64,000 nt of DNA, taken from Xanthomonas theicola (lineage in GTDB: Bacteria > Pseudomonadota > Gammaproteobacteria > Xanthomonadales > Xanthomonadaceae). The stretch spans positions 350,001-414,000 of the forward strand of contig NZ_CP049017.1 in NCBI RefSeq assembly GCF_014236795.1, read 5' to 3'. The position numbers and the translations under genes are program-made. Below are positions 20,543 through 29,805 of this stretch, piece by piece. Positions within the stretch are counted from its first letter, which is position 1. Every line of letters starts with the position of its first letter. The notes below the pieces were generated by a model. The model searched no databases and was not told the DNA's origin. It saw only the letters and a list, made by a program, of their open reading frames with translations.

Positions 20543-21108
20543 TCATTCCTGTGGTGCACATGGCCACAACTCGATGACTCTCAGAGCGGCGGATTGGATT
20601 ACTGCCGCAACCTTGGAGTTGACGATGATTGCATTGGACGATTGATGGCCCGCGCCAAAGTACTGTTCACTGCGGAAGATTGGTAGGTCCGGTCGCTCGG
20701 CAGGCGCCGGAAAGAACCCCCGGCGGTGGTAATGATAGCGTTTACGTCCACACGTCTCGCATTGTATTCCATGCATGTCATCCATGGCCAACGGCACACG
20801 GGTATCGGCCTTCAACTGGACGATGCCTTCCAGTTCATTGCCCTTCGTATCTTCCACCGGCCAAGACCTCACACCCAGGAGCGCAAGATGCTCCCGCCAA
20901 CTGGGCGTGAGCATGAAATATGCATCATCCACCCAGAAGAGTTTCAGAAACACGTTCCTGCCCCACTTCAATGACTTTCGAACTCGAAATGGCGCGTTCT
21001 GTACTGCTCCCGCCCCACACTCGGAGCAATAAGCGCTGGTATCGTAGGTCTGCTCCAAAAACTTGAAATCGTCCTCCGGTTGCGGGTAGCCATTGACATG
21101 TGCTGGGC
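20543..21108 (-). pseudogene. Double-CXXCG protein, 5'-truncated
   Basis: The frame is open from the edge of the IS30 remnant at 21108 to 20543, and the readable protein begins inside the family (NGYPQPEDDFKFLEQTYDTS). It has both paired-cysteine motifs, CSECG and CETCG, and the KWGRN block of the double-CXXCG family, members of which include immunity proteins of Myxococcus Sit toxins. Only about 15 N-terminal residues seem to be missing. A TTG at 21056-21058 could restart translation. Base composition is clearly poorer in GC than the neighbouring chromosome, so it was probably acquired. I see no toxin gene beside it. Confidence 0.6.
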
Positions 21109-21154
21109 GGTCTCAACCGGTCGATGCAACAGCTTGATTTAGGGCCTGTTAACA

Positions 21155-21828
21155 CTAAACCAACCTGAGAGTTCCCCCGGCTCTGCCGGGGAGGCAGTAG
21201 AAGTTTGACGTATCCGGGAGTCCATCCCGGAGACTCCGCAACGTGAGCGGCCAAGCACACGAGACGGAGGAACCGAGATGGATGAGTTTGAGAGCTTAAG
21301 TCACACCAGGTGGGAGTGTCTGTACCACGTTGTGTTCATACCGAAGTGTCGCCGTAAGACACTGTATGTGGGTCTGAGGAAGCATCTAGGAGAGGTGTTC
21401 CGGCGATTGGCCGAGCAGAAGGAGAGCCGGGTCGAGGAGGGCCATCTGATGCCAGATCACGTCCATATGCTGTTGAAGATTCCGCCGAAGTAGGCGGTGT
21501 CGCAGGTGGTGGGCTATATCAAGGGCAAGAGCGCCATCCACCTAGCGCGGGTGTATGGGGAGCGGAAGCGGAACTTTGTAGGGCAGAGCTTCTGGGCGCG
21601 AGGTTACTTCGTTACGAGGGTAGGTCGGGATGAAGGGTTGATCGGGGCATACATCCAGAACCAAGAGGCGGAAGATCGGCGCTTGGACCAATTGCAGTTG
21701 CTGAGGTAGTCGGCCACCTTCAGGTGGCCCTAACAAGGGAGGCGCGTAGCGCTCCCGCAGCCGCTTTGAGCGGCTCACATCTCTAAAGCCCCCGGCTTTG
21801 CCGGGGGATATTTACTGTCCTGTCCTTT
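21155..21828 (+). mobile_element. IS200/IS605-type element (approximate ends)
   Basis: A single Y1 transposase gene is flanked by subterminal hairpins instead of inverted repeats: CCCCCGGCTCTGCCGGGG near 21173-21190 on the left and CCCCCGGCTTTGCCGGGGG near 21788-21806 on the right, as expected of this group. It interrupts the IS30 transposase so that the IS30 frame runs on into the IS200 right end. Exact ends cannot be set by eye. Confidence 0.7.
21278..21709 (+). pseudogene. tnpA: IS200-type TnpA with an amber stop
   Basis: The frame encodes a Y1 HUH transposase of about 143 codons: the HUH motif HVHML near residue 66 and the catalytic tyrosine in GAYIQNQE near the end. It is interrupted by TAG at 21491-21493, exactly where relatives have a tyrosine codon after IPPK; the frame then continues unchanged as VSQVVGYIKGKSA to 21709. 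One base change (TAC to TAG) explains it. Without suppression the product lacks the catalytic tyrosine. Confidence 0.85.
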
Positions 21829-22867
21829 GGGGAAATACTGGCGGAGCAAGCCATTGGTGTTTTCGTTTGACCCGCGCTGCCACGGGCTATGCGGGTCGCA
21901 AAAAAAGACCTGCACGTCTGTCGCCAGGGTGAAGCGCTGGTGCTTGTGCATTTCGGCACCGCGATCCCAGGTCAGGGAACCTTTCAGCTGAGCAGGTAAC
22001 CGCCGGATATGCTTGGCGACCGCGTCCACCACAGTGGCACTGTCGCGCGAAGGAAGCTTGATCAACATCACAAAGCGCGATTGCCGCTCCACGAGCGTGG
22101 CGATTTGCGTGTTCACCGTGCCCATCAGTAGGTCGCCTTCCCAGTGCCCAGGTACCGCGCGGTCGTCCACCTCGGCCGGACGCTGGCTGATCGGCAGGGC
22201 ATCTATCATCAGGTTGCGGGCGCCCTTGCGGCTCTTCCCGTGGCGTCCCTGCGCGGTCGGATAACGCACCAGTCGACGCGTGCGCAACTGGGCCAAGAGC
22301 TGCTTCTTGAGCACCCCGCGACTCTGAACGAACAGGCTTCGATAGATGGTTTCGTGCGACACCGGCATACTGTCGTTGTTTGGATAACGGCGGACAAGCC
22401 ATCCGCTGATCTGCTGCGGCGCCCAGCGACGGGCCAGCTTGCTGGCGACCAGGGCGAAGCACCCCGCAGCGGGCAAGCAGGCAGGCTTTGGGCCGTTTGG
22501 CTTGCGACCAGGCGCGCTCGTCGGCGTGTGTCGCGCGGTAGATCTCACAGCCTCCGTTGCGCTCGATCTCCCGACTGATGGTCGAGACCGCCCGGCCCAA
22601 GGCCTGAGCGATCTGGCGCAGGGAACGGCCTTGGCACAGGCCGCGCGAGATCTCCTCGCGCTCAGCCAGCTGGAGTGCTCGTGCCGCTCGTTTGCACGGT
22701 CGCGGCGCAAACCCACCGCGCTGCCGAAGGACGTACCGAACCAACGCTTCATCCCGCTCAAGCACCTTGGCGATAACACTCGGCGGCTCGCCCGCCTGCC
22801 AGCGCGTCCATAGCTGTTCACGGTCCGCTGCCGACAAATGGCGCCAAACCCTGACTGTTCTGCTCAT
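21775..22867 (-). pseudogene. IS30-family transposase, frameshifted and 3'-disrupted
   Basis: The N-terminal part (from ATG 22867, MSRTVRVWRHLSAADREQ) has the IS30 helix-turn-helix (SLRQIAQALGRAVSTISREI). The frame then shifts near 22446-22465, and the DDE core continues in another frame: GHWEGDLLMG, LTWDRGAEMHKH, and NENTNGLLRQYFPKG with the glutamate. After FPKG the sequence crosses into the IS200 right end and stops at 21775. Two independent lesions make it inactive. Confidence 0.85.
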
Positions 22868-22925
22868 GATGTCCACCTCCGTCCTGATCAGACTACGGTG
22901 TTGCATCGATCGGTTGAGACCACCC

Positions 22926-23140
22926 GCCGCTCACGCGGGCCATACCGCTGCGCGTCCTGATCGCGCAGGTATCTGCGCGCGGTATTGCGCGAGCAGTCCA
23001 ACTGCTTGGCGATCGCTCTGACACGCTCGTCCCTGCGGGCCATCACTCGTCTCTCCACTGCTTGCTCCTGAGCCGACATCAGCAGCCTTCAAAAGGCCGC
23101 CATCGTGTCCCAGGTGGGTCGCTTTACTTCGGCGCTAACA
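22926..23140 (-). pseudogene. istA: IS21-type IstA fragment
   Basis: From ATG 23079 a frame reads the start of an IS21-family transposase: RAIAKQLDCSRNTARRYLRDQ is its helix-turn-helix and RYGPRERR the usual next block. It ends at the IS30 boundary (22925) after about 51 codons. The IS21 outer end should lie in 23105-23155, where TGTCCCAGGTGGG and TGTCCGTGAAATCGG occur. No istB is present. Confidence 0.7.
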
Positions 23141-23305
23141 TCCGTGTCCGTGAAATCGGGGGTGATACTGGAGCATGAACACCCGGCGGCCCTTCGGGGT
23201 AATCTTGCACAGGAAGCCGGGCACCACGGTATCCCGTAGCTCGACATCCTTGGCCCGGGGTTGCGCCGCATCGACTGCGGACTTGGCAAGTTTGATCTTT
23301 GCCAT
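23135..23305 (-). pseudogene. Phage-type integrase, N-terminal stub
   Basis: The first 47 residues match the arm-binding domain of tyrosine integrases of the DUF4102 type (MAKIKLAKSAVDAAQP, VVPGFLCKITPKGRRVFMLQY). After that the sequence runs into IS21 end DNA and stops. GAGGAGT lies before ATG 23305. The catalytic domain is absent. This is probably what is left of an integrated element; no tRNA or clear attachment repeat was found next to it. Confidence 0.7.
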
Positions 23306-23481
23306 GATGACTCCTCGGAACCAGCCGGTTCCAAGAGCCACATAGGAGCGGCGCGAGAGGAAGCCGGGTCAAGTTTCGGAAAGCACCGGCATATGATGGA
23401 CGCGCCTAAGTCCTTGATAAACCTGCTGTGGCGGGCTTGGACGTAGTCCAGCGAAATGCCGAGCTGGAGTCATCGTCAAAC

Positions 23482-23509
23482 AAAAAAGCCCGGGCTTGCG
23501 CCCGGGCTC
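23482..23509 (-). terminator. Rho-independent terminator of the 23532 receptor
   Basis: Read on the minus strand, GAGCCCGGGC, a short loop and GCCCGGGC are followed by TTTTTTG, 23 bp after the receptor stop codon. The stem is strong and the T-run clean. Confidence 0.9.
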
Positions 23510-23531
23510 GGTTGCGTTGCAACGCGTTCGG

Positions 23532-26300
23532 TCAGTTGAACGTGTACTTCGCGCCCAGCGTGAAGTAGCGGCCGACCGCGCCGCTGTAGTGCAGCGGGTT
23601 GTAGTTGACCGCACCGTAGGTGGTCGGGTCCAGCGGGGCGATCCGGTCGAACACGTTCTGCACCGAGGCGCTGAGTTCGAATGCCTCGGTCATTGCCCAG
23701 CGGCCGGACAGGTCGAAGGTGGTGAACGAGGCGATCTTCTCGACCGGGCTGCCGTCCGCGTAGAACGCCAGGTAGTCGCCGCCGCGGCGATCCTTGTTCT
23801 CGATGCTGTCGATGTAGTTGACCACGCCGCTGACGCTCCACACGCCCTGCTTCCAGGTGGTGCCGAAGTTGATGCGGTCCTGCGGGGTGCCGATGCAGTT
23901 GGTCACGTCGCAGTTGCCGTGGGTGCCGACGTAATCGACGGTGGTGTCGCCCTCGGTGCGCTCGAACTTGAGCAGGTGGCTCCACTGTGCGTCCAGTTCC
24001 AGCTGGCCCGGACCGATGTCGAAGGTCTGGCGGATGTCCGTGTCGATGCCGCGTACGCGCGAGGAATTGGCGTTCACGTAGGCGGTGTTGACCGCCAGGA
24101 TGCTGCCGCTGTTGGCCACGCCACCGATGTTGTTGTTGTCACGCAGCACGTTGCCGGCGGCGATCGCGTCGGCGGTGCTGCCCTGGGCGATCTCGTTGGT
24201 GCGCTTGATCTGCCACGCGTCCACGGTCAGCGAGGTGGTCGAGGTCGGCTGCAGCACGATGCCCATCGAGTAGCTCTTGGACTCCTCTGGCTTCAGCGTC
24301 GGGTTGGGACGGGTGATGATCGCCACCTGGTTCGCGGCGCATTCCTGCGCATTGTTGCCGCTGGCGGCGCAGCGCACCGGATCACGGGCGCTGGAGAACG
24401 CGGCCAGGCCGCCGTCGCCGTTCTCGGCCGGGTTCGGCGCACGGAATCCCTCGGCGTAGGTGGCGCGCAGGGCGATCCAGTCGGCCGGGGTCCATTTCAC
24501 GCCCAGCTTCGGTGTGGCCTTGCCGTCGCCACTCTCGTACTTGTCGTAGCGCACCGCCGCCGACAATTCCAGTTGCTCCAGCACCGGCGCCGACAACTCG
24601 GCATAGCCGGCATAGACGTTCTGGGTGCCGTCGTAGGCCGAGTAGCCCAGGCCGATGATGTCTCCCTGGTCGGTGTAGGTCTGCGGGGTCAGGCTGTTGC
24701 TGGTCTTGCGCCACTCGGTGCCCAGCGCCAGGCCCAGCGGACCGCCCTGTAGGTCGATCAGGCTGCGCGAGACCTTGAAGTCGAACATGTCCAGGCTGGA
24801 CTTGGCGCGCGCGCTGATGGTCGGCGAAATGAAGTCGTACAGCGCCTGCGAGTTCTGCCCGGCATTGTCGCCGATCCGCCATGTGCCGCCCGGGCAGGCC
24901 GGGTTGCCCAGGGCGCACTGCACGGCGCTGAAGCGCAGGTAGCCGGTGCGCTTGTTGACCAGATCGGTGCCCGAGTGCAGATAGGCGGTGTCGTAGCTCC
25001 ACTCGCCCCAGTTGCCCTTGACGCCGAGCAGAAAGCGGTTGAACTCGTTGGTGTTGTCGGTCACGCGCGGGCCCACGTCCCAGGCGCTGTAGCGCAGGCG
25101 CGAGGCCTGGCCCTGGATCGGGTTGTCCAGATGGGTCGGGCCGAGCACGGTGGCGCGAGGGCCACTGTTGGCGTTGACCGGGCCTTCGGGATAGCCCCAG
25201 CCGCCGGACACACCGGACGGGGTGTTGGAGAACACGGTCTCCTTCTTCGAGTAGCCGATCTCGGTGTAGATCTCGCCGCCCTCGCCGAAGGCGAAGCTGG
25301 CGCGGCCGAACACGTTGACGTACTTCTCTTCCGGGCTCAGGTCGCGATATTGCTGGGCCGGATCCCACAGGCAGCCCTGGGCCTGGATGGTGGCGTCGGT
25401 CTGGCCGGGGATGGTGGTCAGGCCGGCGCAGCCGGGCAGGGCGACCAACTGGCCGGCGCTGTTGTACACCGAGCCGTTCGGGCCGACGCCGCCGCGCGTA
25501 CGGTTGCTGAGGAACGCGCCGCCCAGGTACTGCGCGTCGTTGCCGTAGCCCCAGCGGCGGGTGTCGCCGGTGCCGATCCACTTGCGGTCCTTGCGGTCGC
25601 TGATCTTGATCGCGTCGGTCTTGCCCACGTCCAGGCTGAAGAAGGCATTCCAGCCGTCGTCGGCGAGATTGCCGGTGCCGGCGGTCAGGGTGGCCTTGCG
25701 CGCGTTGCCGTCGCTGTCGCCGGACATGCCGTAGGAGCCGCGCAGGATCGCGCCCTCGAAATCGTTGCGCAGGATGATGTTGACCACGCCGGCGATCGCG
25801 TCGGAGCCGTAGATGGCCGAGGCGCCGTCCTTCAGGATGTCGATCCGCTCGACCGCGTCCAGCGGGATGGTGCTCAGGTCGGTGAAGACCTTCTGGCCGT
25901 CGTCGGCCAGGCCGTAGGTGGCCATGCGGCGGCCGTTCAACAGCACCAGCGTGGAGCCGGCGCCCAGGCCGCGCAGCGAGATGCCGGCGCCGCCGCCGGC
26001 GAAGCCGTTGCCGAAGGTCTTGGGAATCGAGCCGGCGCCGTCGGAGGTCAGCGTCTGCAGGTATTCGGCGACCGTGGTCTTGCCGGTGCGGTCGATTTCC
26101 TGGCGGGTGACGACCTGGACCGGCGACGGGGTCTCGGTGTTGGTGCGGGGGATGTTGGAGCCGGTGACGGTGATGCGGTCGAGCGTGGATGCCTCCTGCG
26201 CGAGGGCAGCCGGTACCGCGATGGTGGCGGCGAGGACGCCGGCTACGGACGCGCAAAGAACATGGCGGCGGGTCGCACGCCGTTGGATATCACTGTTCAC
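23532..26300 (-). CDS. TonB-dependent receptor
   Basis: This 922-residue receptor starts at a GTG (26298-26300) with AGGAGAAGAGAGC before it. It has a signal ending AALAQE, a TonB-box-like region (TLDRITVTGSNIPR), a plug (STLVLLNGRRMATYG, ILKDGASAIYGSDAIAGVVNIIL) and a barrel ending in KYTFN. The last residue is Asn and not the usual aromatic, which is uncommon but seen in the family. The EASTLDRITVTGSNIPRTN start is common among xanthomonad receptors for peptides and plant carbohydrates. It follows the 26631 receptor in the same direction, 330 bp away, with its own terminator. Ligand unknown. Confidence 0.9.
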   Translation of the reverse strand: MNSDIQRRATRRHVLCASVAGVLAATIAVPAALAQEASTLDRITVTGSNIPRTNTETPSPVQVVTRQEIDRTGKTTVAEYLQTLTSDGAGSIPKTFGNGFAGGGAGISLRGLGAGSTLVLLNGRRMATYGLADDGQKVFTDLSTIPLDAVERIDILKDGASAIYGSDAIAGVVNIILRNDFEGAILRGSYGMSGDSDGNARKATLTAGTGNLADDGWNAFFSLDVGKTDAIKISDRKDRKWIGTGDTRRWGYGNDAQYLGGAFLSNRTRGGVGPNGSVYNSAGQLVALPGCAGLTTIPGQTDATIQAQGCLWDPAQQYRDLSPEEKYVNVFGRASFAFGEGGEIYTEIGYSKKETVFSNTPSGVSGGWGYPEGPVNANSGPRATVLGPTHLDNPIQGQASRLRYSAWDVGPRVTDNTNEFNRFLLGVKGNWGEWSYDTAYLHSGTDLVNKRTGYLRFSAVQCALGNPACPGGTWRIGDNAGQNSQALYDFISPTISARAKSSLDMFDFKVSRSLIDLQGGPLGLALGTEWRKTSNSLTPQTYTDQGDIIGLGYSAYDGTQNVYAGYAELSAPVLEQLELSAAVRYDKYESGDGKATPKLGVKWTPADWIALRATYAEGFRAPNPAENGDGGLAAFSSARDPVRCAASGNNAQECAANQVAIITRPNPTLKPEESKSYSMGIVLQPTSTTSLTVDAWQIKRTNEIAQGSTADAIAAGNVLRDNNNIGGVANSGSILAVNTAYVNANSSRVRGIDTDIRQTFDIGPGQLELDAQWSHLLKFERTEGDTTVDYVGTHGNCDVTNCIGTPQDRINFGTTWKQGVWSVSGVVNYIDSIENKDRRGGDYLAFYADGSPVEKIASFTTFDLSGRWAMTEAFELSASVQNVFDRIAPLDPTTYGAVNYNPLHYSGAVGRYFTLGAKYTFN

Positions 26301-26630
26301 GCTCTCTTCTCCTGGACAGGGCACGCAAATTTTGGCCGCAAGGGCAAATAAAGCCGGCGTTCAGCACCGGCTGGGCGCTATCTAGGTATATTTATCGTGA
26401 ATAAAGAGTGAACTTTGGATTAAGCGACGATCCCGGCGCACGCCGCCGCCGCCATGCCCCGCGGCATGGCGCAGCGAAAACCGCAGCGAAAACCCGATCG
26501 GCGACCGCGACTGGAAGCGATCCGGAAGCGATCGCCGCGCGGCCGGGAAGGGTGGCGATGCGTCATGAAACACCCAGCCCGGCGCGGGCCGGGCCGTGCG
26601 CTTGCGCCGGCGACCGCGCCGGCGCATTGC
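26301..26630 (-). promoter_or_regulatory. Gap between two receptors, with a possible promoter
   Basis: A weak minus-strand promoter can be read as TTCACT (26407-26412) and TATACC (26385-26390) with 16 bp between, in a short AT-rich patch (26375-26420). The leader then contains a small hairpin (AGCCGG/CCGGCT, 26352-26372). The remainder, 26420-26630, is GC-rich and shows no gene; it must contain the end of the upstream receptor transcript, but I see no T-run terminator. Confidence 0.4.
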
Positions 26631-29600
26631 TCAGTAGTCGTAGGACACCGAAACCTGGGCGTACCGGGGCGCGGTGTAGAAGAGTCCCATGTTGTAGGTG
26701 TTGGACAGGGTGTAGGGCGAATCCTCCCAGGTCGAATTCACCTGCACCGGCTTGCGCTCGTTGAAGAGGTTGAATACCTGCAGGTTGAAGGACAGCTTGT
26801 CGTCCGCGAATGCGGGACGGTAGGACAGGCCCAGGTCGACGATCCTGGTCCATGGGGTGCGTCCCGCGTCGCCTGGACGGGATGCCTGGCCGTTGCAGCT
26901 GTGGTAGGACGCGCCATATCCCACCGGGTCGCCGGCGGTGGAGTCCTCGTCGGTGCCGTTCGCGCTGAAGTAGCCCAGGCAGGACTTCGGCGTGCCGGAC
27001 AGGATGCGCACGCTGGCCGAGGCCATCCATTCCGGAGCGATCCGGTAGCTGCCGTAGAGCTTGATCTGGTGGCGGCGATCGTTGGCCAGGTCGCCGCCCG
27101 CATACCGCATCAGCGCCGCCGCGTCCCAGTCCTGGGTCTTGGACACGTCGCTCTGACCGATGTCGGATTTGACCTGGCCTTCGGTGTTGCCGAAGCTGTG
27201 CGACACGGTGTAGTCGATGCGGCCTTCCCACGTGCCGTCGAACGGGTGCTGCAGGTACAGGTCCAGGGCCAGATACTTGCGCTTGGCGTCCTTGTCGAAG
27301 CCCCAGTCGGCCTTGGTCATGCGCAGCGAGGTGCGGCCGGAGCCATCGACGTTGGCCAGGCTGAATGTATTGGTCTCGCCGGGATTGAAGATGATGCAGC
27401 CCGGGATGTCGACGCTGGACGGATCGATGCCGAGGGCGGTCAGTTTGTCTTCCATGCGCGCTGGATCGCAGACGTCGTCGATCGCGGCGCCCAGGTTGCG
27501 GTAGGTGAATTTCGCGCCCGTCACCCAGTCGCTGCCCAGGGTCTTGTCGAAGCCGAGCATGAATTCGTCCTGGTACATCGACTTCAGATCGCGCGCGGCG
27601 ATGCCTTTTGCGTCCGGCGCCTGGCCGAATTCGCCATTCGAGGACACCGGACCCGGTCCGAGCGGGGTCAGGCCGGTCGCGTTGCCCTGGGCGTCGATGC
27701 CGGTGTAGGTGAAGTATTCGCGGGTGAAGGTCGCAGGCGAGGCGCCGCGGATCGCCACGCTGTTGGGCAACGCCAGGAAGTAGCGCCCCAGGTTGCCGTA
27801 CACCTTGAACGAGGAATCGCCGAACACGTCCCAGCTCAGGCCCAGTCGCGGCGCCCACTGGTCGCCGCTCTCGACATAGGTCTCCCCGGCACTGTTGGCG
27901 TTGGTGAACGTGTCGTTGCGAATGCCCAGCGACAGCAGCAGCGTGTCGTCGATCTGCCATTTGTCCTCGACGAAATACGCGTTCTGCTTCACGGACATCG
28001 ACGTCGCCGTGGTGAAGACCGTGCGGTACGCGTAGTAACCATTGCCACGCGGAGCGCCTACGCCGAGCGCGGAACTGATGGGCGCGTTCGGCCGCGCCGA
28101 GCGTGCGTATGTCCAGACATAGCCCGGGCCGGTGGTGATGACGCCTTCGTTGTCGGCGTTGAAATACATGTTGTCCACACCCGCGGTCAGGGTGTGGTCG
28201 CCCAGCACGTACTCCAGGTCGATGCGCAGGCCGTGGGTCTTGCTCTCGCCGTCGCGGGCCTGGGTGGAGGTCTGGTTGTTGCGGATGGGAGTGCCGCCGG
28301 TGATGGAGGGATCCTGATTGGCTGCGCCGGAGATGAACGGCGCGGTGCTGGGATTGTCGCGCTGGTTGTCCCGCTGGCTCTTGCCGTAGGTGGCGCTGAA
28401 CGTCAGTTGGTCGGTGATGTAGCTGGTGTACTTGCCGATGTAGTAGCGATCGTTGACCTTGACCGTGTCCGGCAGCGCGGCGATCCGGCCGCCTTCGGTC
28501 AGCGTTTTGTAGTCGAACGCGTTGTAGGTGCCGCCATCGCGGTAGTTGCTCTTGATCCCGGTCAGTTCCAGGATGTTGCTGTCGTTGATGTTCCAATCGA
28601 CCTTGGCGTAGACCTTGGGTTCGTCGGTTGCGTAATGTCCGCGGCCGAGGATGGCGGAATTGATGGCGTTGGTGGACGTACCTTCGCTCTTTTCCTGTTC
28701 CGCCGACAGGAACAGGAACAGCGTGTCCTCGATCAGTGGGCCGCCCGCGTAGGCGCTGTACACCGTCTTCCACGCCTTGTCGTTCTTGCGGCTGCGGTAG
28801 AGGGTGCCGGGCCGCGTCGCGTCGGTGTAGTTGTAACCGGGGGGCGGCGCGGTATCCGGATAGAAGACGTTCCTGTTTTCGCTGGCCAGCGCCGCCGGCC
28901 GCCACAGCATCTGGCCACCGAAGTGCCATGCGTTGGTGCCGCGCTTGCCCACCTGGCTGATGATGCCGCCGGTGGAGCGTCCGTAGCGGGCGCTGTAGCC
29001 GCCGGTATAGATCTCCTGCTGGTCGATCGCGCCGTAGGGAAGGCCGACGCCGCCCAGGTTGGTCAGGGGATTGCCCGTGCCGTAACCGTTGATGTAGTAG
29101 GCGTTTTCGGAGATGCCCGCGCCGCCGAACGACACCGTGTTGCCGAAGTAGCCGCTGCCTTGAACGACGCCGGGCGCCAGCAGCGCGATCGATTCGGCCG
29201 AACGCCCCAGCGGCAGGCGTGCCAGCTGCTCGGCGGTGACCACGGTGCGCGCATCCACGGTGGAGATATCCACCCGCGCGATGCCGCCGCCGGTGACCGT
29301 GACCGTTTCCAGGGTGGTGGCGTCCGCGCCACCGAACGAGACGTCGGTTCCCGAATTCACGCGGAGGGTGACGCCCTTGCGGGCCTCCAGCGCCTGGCCG
29401 CCGCGCTGCAGGGTGACGGTATAGGTCCCCACCGGCAGGGAACCGATGCTGTAGCGGCCGCTCGCGTCCACCTGCACGGTGCGGCTCAGGCCGGTGTCGC
29501 TCTGGACCAGGATGCTCAGGTTCTCGCCCGGGGGAACCGAGCCGTAGATGCCGGCGGTGGTGCTTTGTGCGTGGACGCGGTCGACGCAGGCGAGGTTGGC

Positions 29601-29699
29601 CGCGCCCGACAACGCGAGTGCCAACAGGCTGACCTTGAGAGGGTGGCGGCGGGCATCGCGGTTGCGCCCCACGGCAGGCCGATAGTGACCGAAGCTCAT
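26631..29699 (-). CDS. Oar-type TonB-dependent receptor
   Basis: The 1022-residue product is a paralogue of the 14368 receptor: a signal ending DRVHAQ, a carboxypeptidase-regulatory-like domain (VPPGENLSILVQS, GSLPVGTYTVTLQRGG), a plug with [18 protein letters not shown] and [23 protein letters not shown], and a barrel ending SVSYDY. The start ATG 29699 has AGGAGAAAG in front; the protein has a longer basic N-terminus than its paralogue. Its promoter is unlike that of the paralogue (consensus -35, no paired boxes), so the two are regulated differently and may bind different ligands. Confidence 0.92.
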   Translation of the reverse strand: MSFGHYRPAVGRNRDARRHPLKVSLLALALSGAANLACVDRVHAQSTTAGIYGSVPPGENLSILVQSDTGLSRTVQVDASGRYSIGSLPVGTYTVTLQRGGQALEARKGVTLRVNSGTDVSFGGADATTLETVTVTGGGIARVDISTVDARTVVTAEQLARLPLGRSAESIALLAPGVVQGSGYFGNTVSFGGAGISENAYYINGYGTGNPLTNLGGVGLPYGAIDQQEIYTGGYSARYGRSTGGIISQVGKRGTNAWHFGGQMLWRPAALASENRNVFYPDTAPPPGYNYTDATRPGTLYRSRKNDKAWKTVYSAYAGGPLIEDTLFLFLSAEQEKSEGTSTNAINSAILGRGHYATDEPKVYAKVDWNINDSNILELTGIKSNYRDGGTYNAFDYKTLTEGGRIAALPDTVKVNDRYYIGKYTSYITDQLTFSATYGKSQRDNQRDNPSTAPFISGAANQDPSITGGTPIRNNQTSTQARDGESKTHGLRIDLEYVLGDHTLTAGVDNMYFNADNEGVITTGPGYVWTYARSARPNAPISSALGVGAPRGNGYYAYRTVFTTATSMSVKQNAYFVEDKWQIDDTLLLSLGIRNDTFTNANSAGETYVESGDQWAPRLGLSWDVFGDSSFKVYGNLGRYFLALPNSVAIRGASPATFTREYFTYTGIDAQGNATGLTPLGPGPVSSNGEFGQAPDAKGIAARDLKSMYQDEFMLGFDKTLGSDWVTGAKFTYRNLGAAIDDVCDPARMEDKLTALGIDPSSVDIPGCIIFNPGETNTFSLANVDGSGRTSLRMTKADWGFDKDAKRKYLALDLYLQHPFDGTWEGRIDYTVSHSFGNTEGQVKSDIGQSDVSKTQDWDAAALMRYAGGDLANDRRHQIKLYGSYRIAPEWMASASVRILSGTPKSCLGYFSANGTDEDSTAGDPVGYGASYHSCNGQASRPGDAGRTPWTRIVDLGLSYRPAFADDKLSFNLQVFNLFNERKPVQVNSTWEDSPYTLSNTYNMGLFYTAPRYAQVSVSYDY

Positions 29700-29776
29700 T
29701 GCGCTTTCTCCTGAAAAGCTGACGAAAAGTCCTGACCTCTGGCGCCACCGTCGCGCGTTCAATGACTGGTGGCTGA

Positions 29777-29805
29777 ATCAAAAATAGAGCAAGTCGTCCT
29801 GTCAA
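29777..29805 (-). promoter_or_regulatory. Sigma-70-type promoter of the 26631-29699 receptor
   Basis: On the minus strand TTGACA (29800-29805) is followed after 17 bp by TTTGAT (29777-29782). The predicted leader is about 70 nt. A second ATTGAC lies 11 bp further upstream. It sits at the edge of an unusually AT-rich island (about 29765-29890). Confidence 0.6.

Larger units (their letters stand above)
21109..22925 (-). mobile_element. IS30-family element, broken by an IS200 insertion
   Basis: The two ends carry the same inverted sequence: GGTCTCAACCGGTCGATGCA at 21109-21128 and its complement-like copy ending at 22925 (one mismatch). Between them lie an IS30 transposase gene and, inserted near its 3' end, an IS200-type element. 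The left remnant still encodes the family C-terminus LNQAVASTG before the inverted repeat. Roughly 30 codons between this tail and the rest of the transposase are missing, so the insertion was accompanied by a deletion. No matching target duplication is visible at 21108/22926. Confidence 0.75.

Noticed and set aside
20314..20559. Small minus-strand gene after the double-CXXCG gene
   Set aside because: It starts at a GTG inside the upstream gene, has no ribosome-binding site, and its end falls in a generic intergenic repeat. Some codons look natural, so it could be a decayed fragment.
23340..23480. tRNA or attachment site next to the integrase stub
   Set aside because: No cloverleaf fold or duplicated core was found in the sequence next to the stub.
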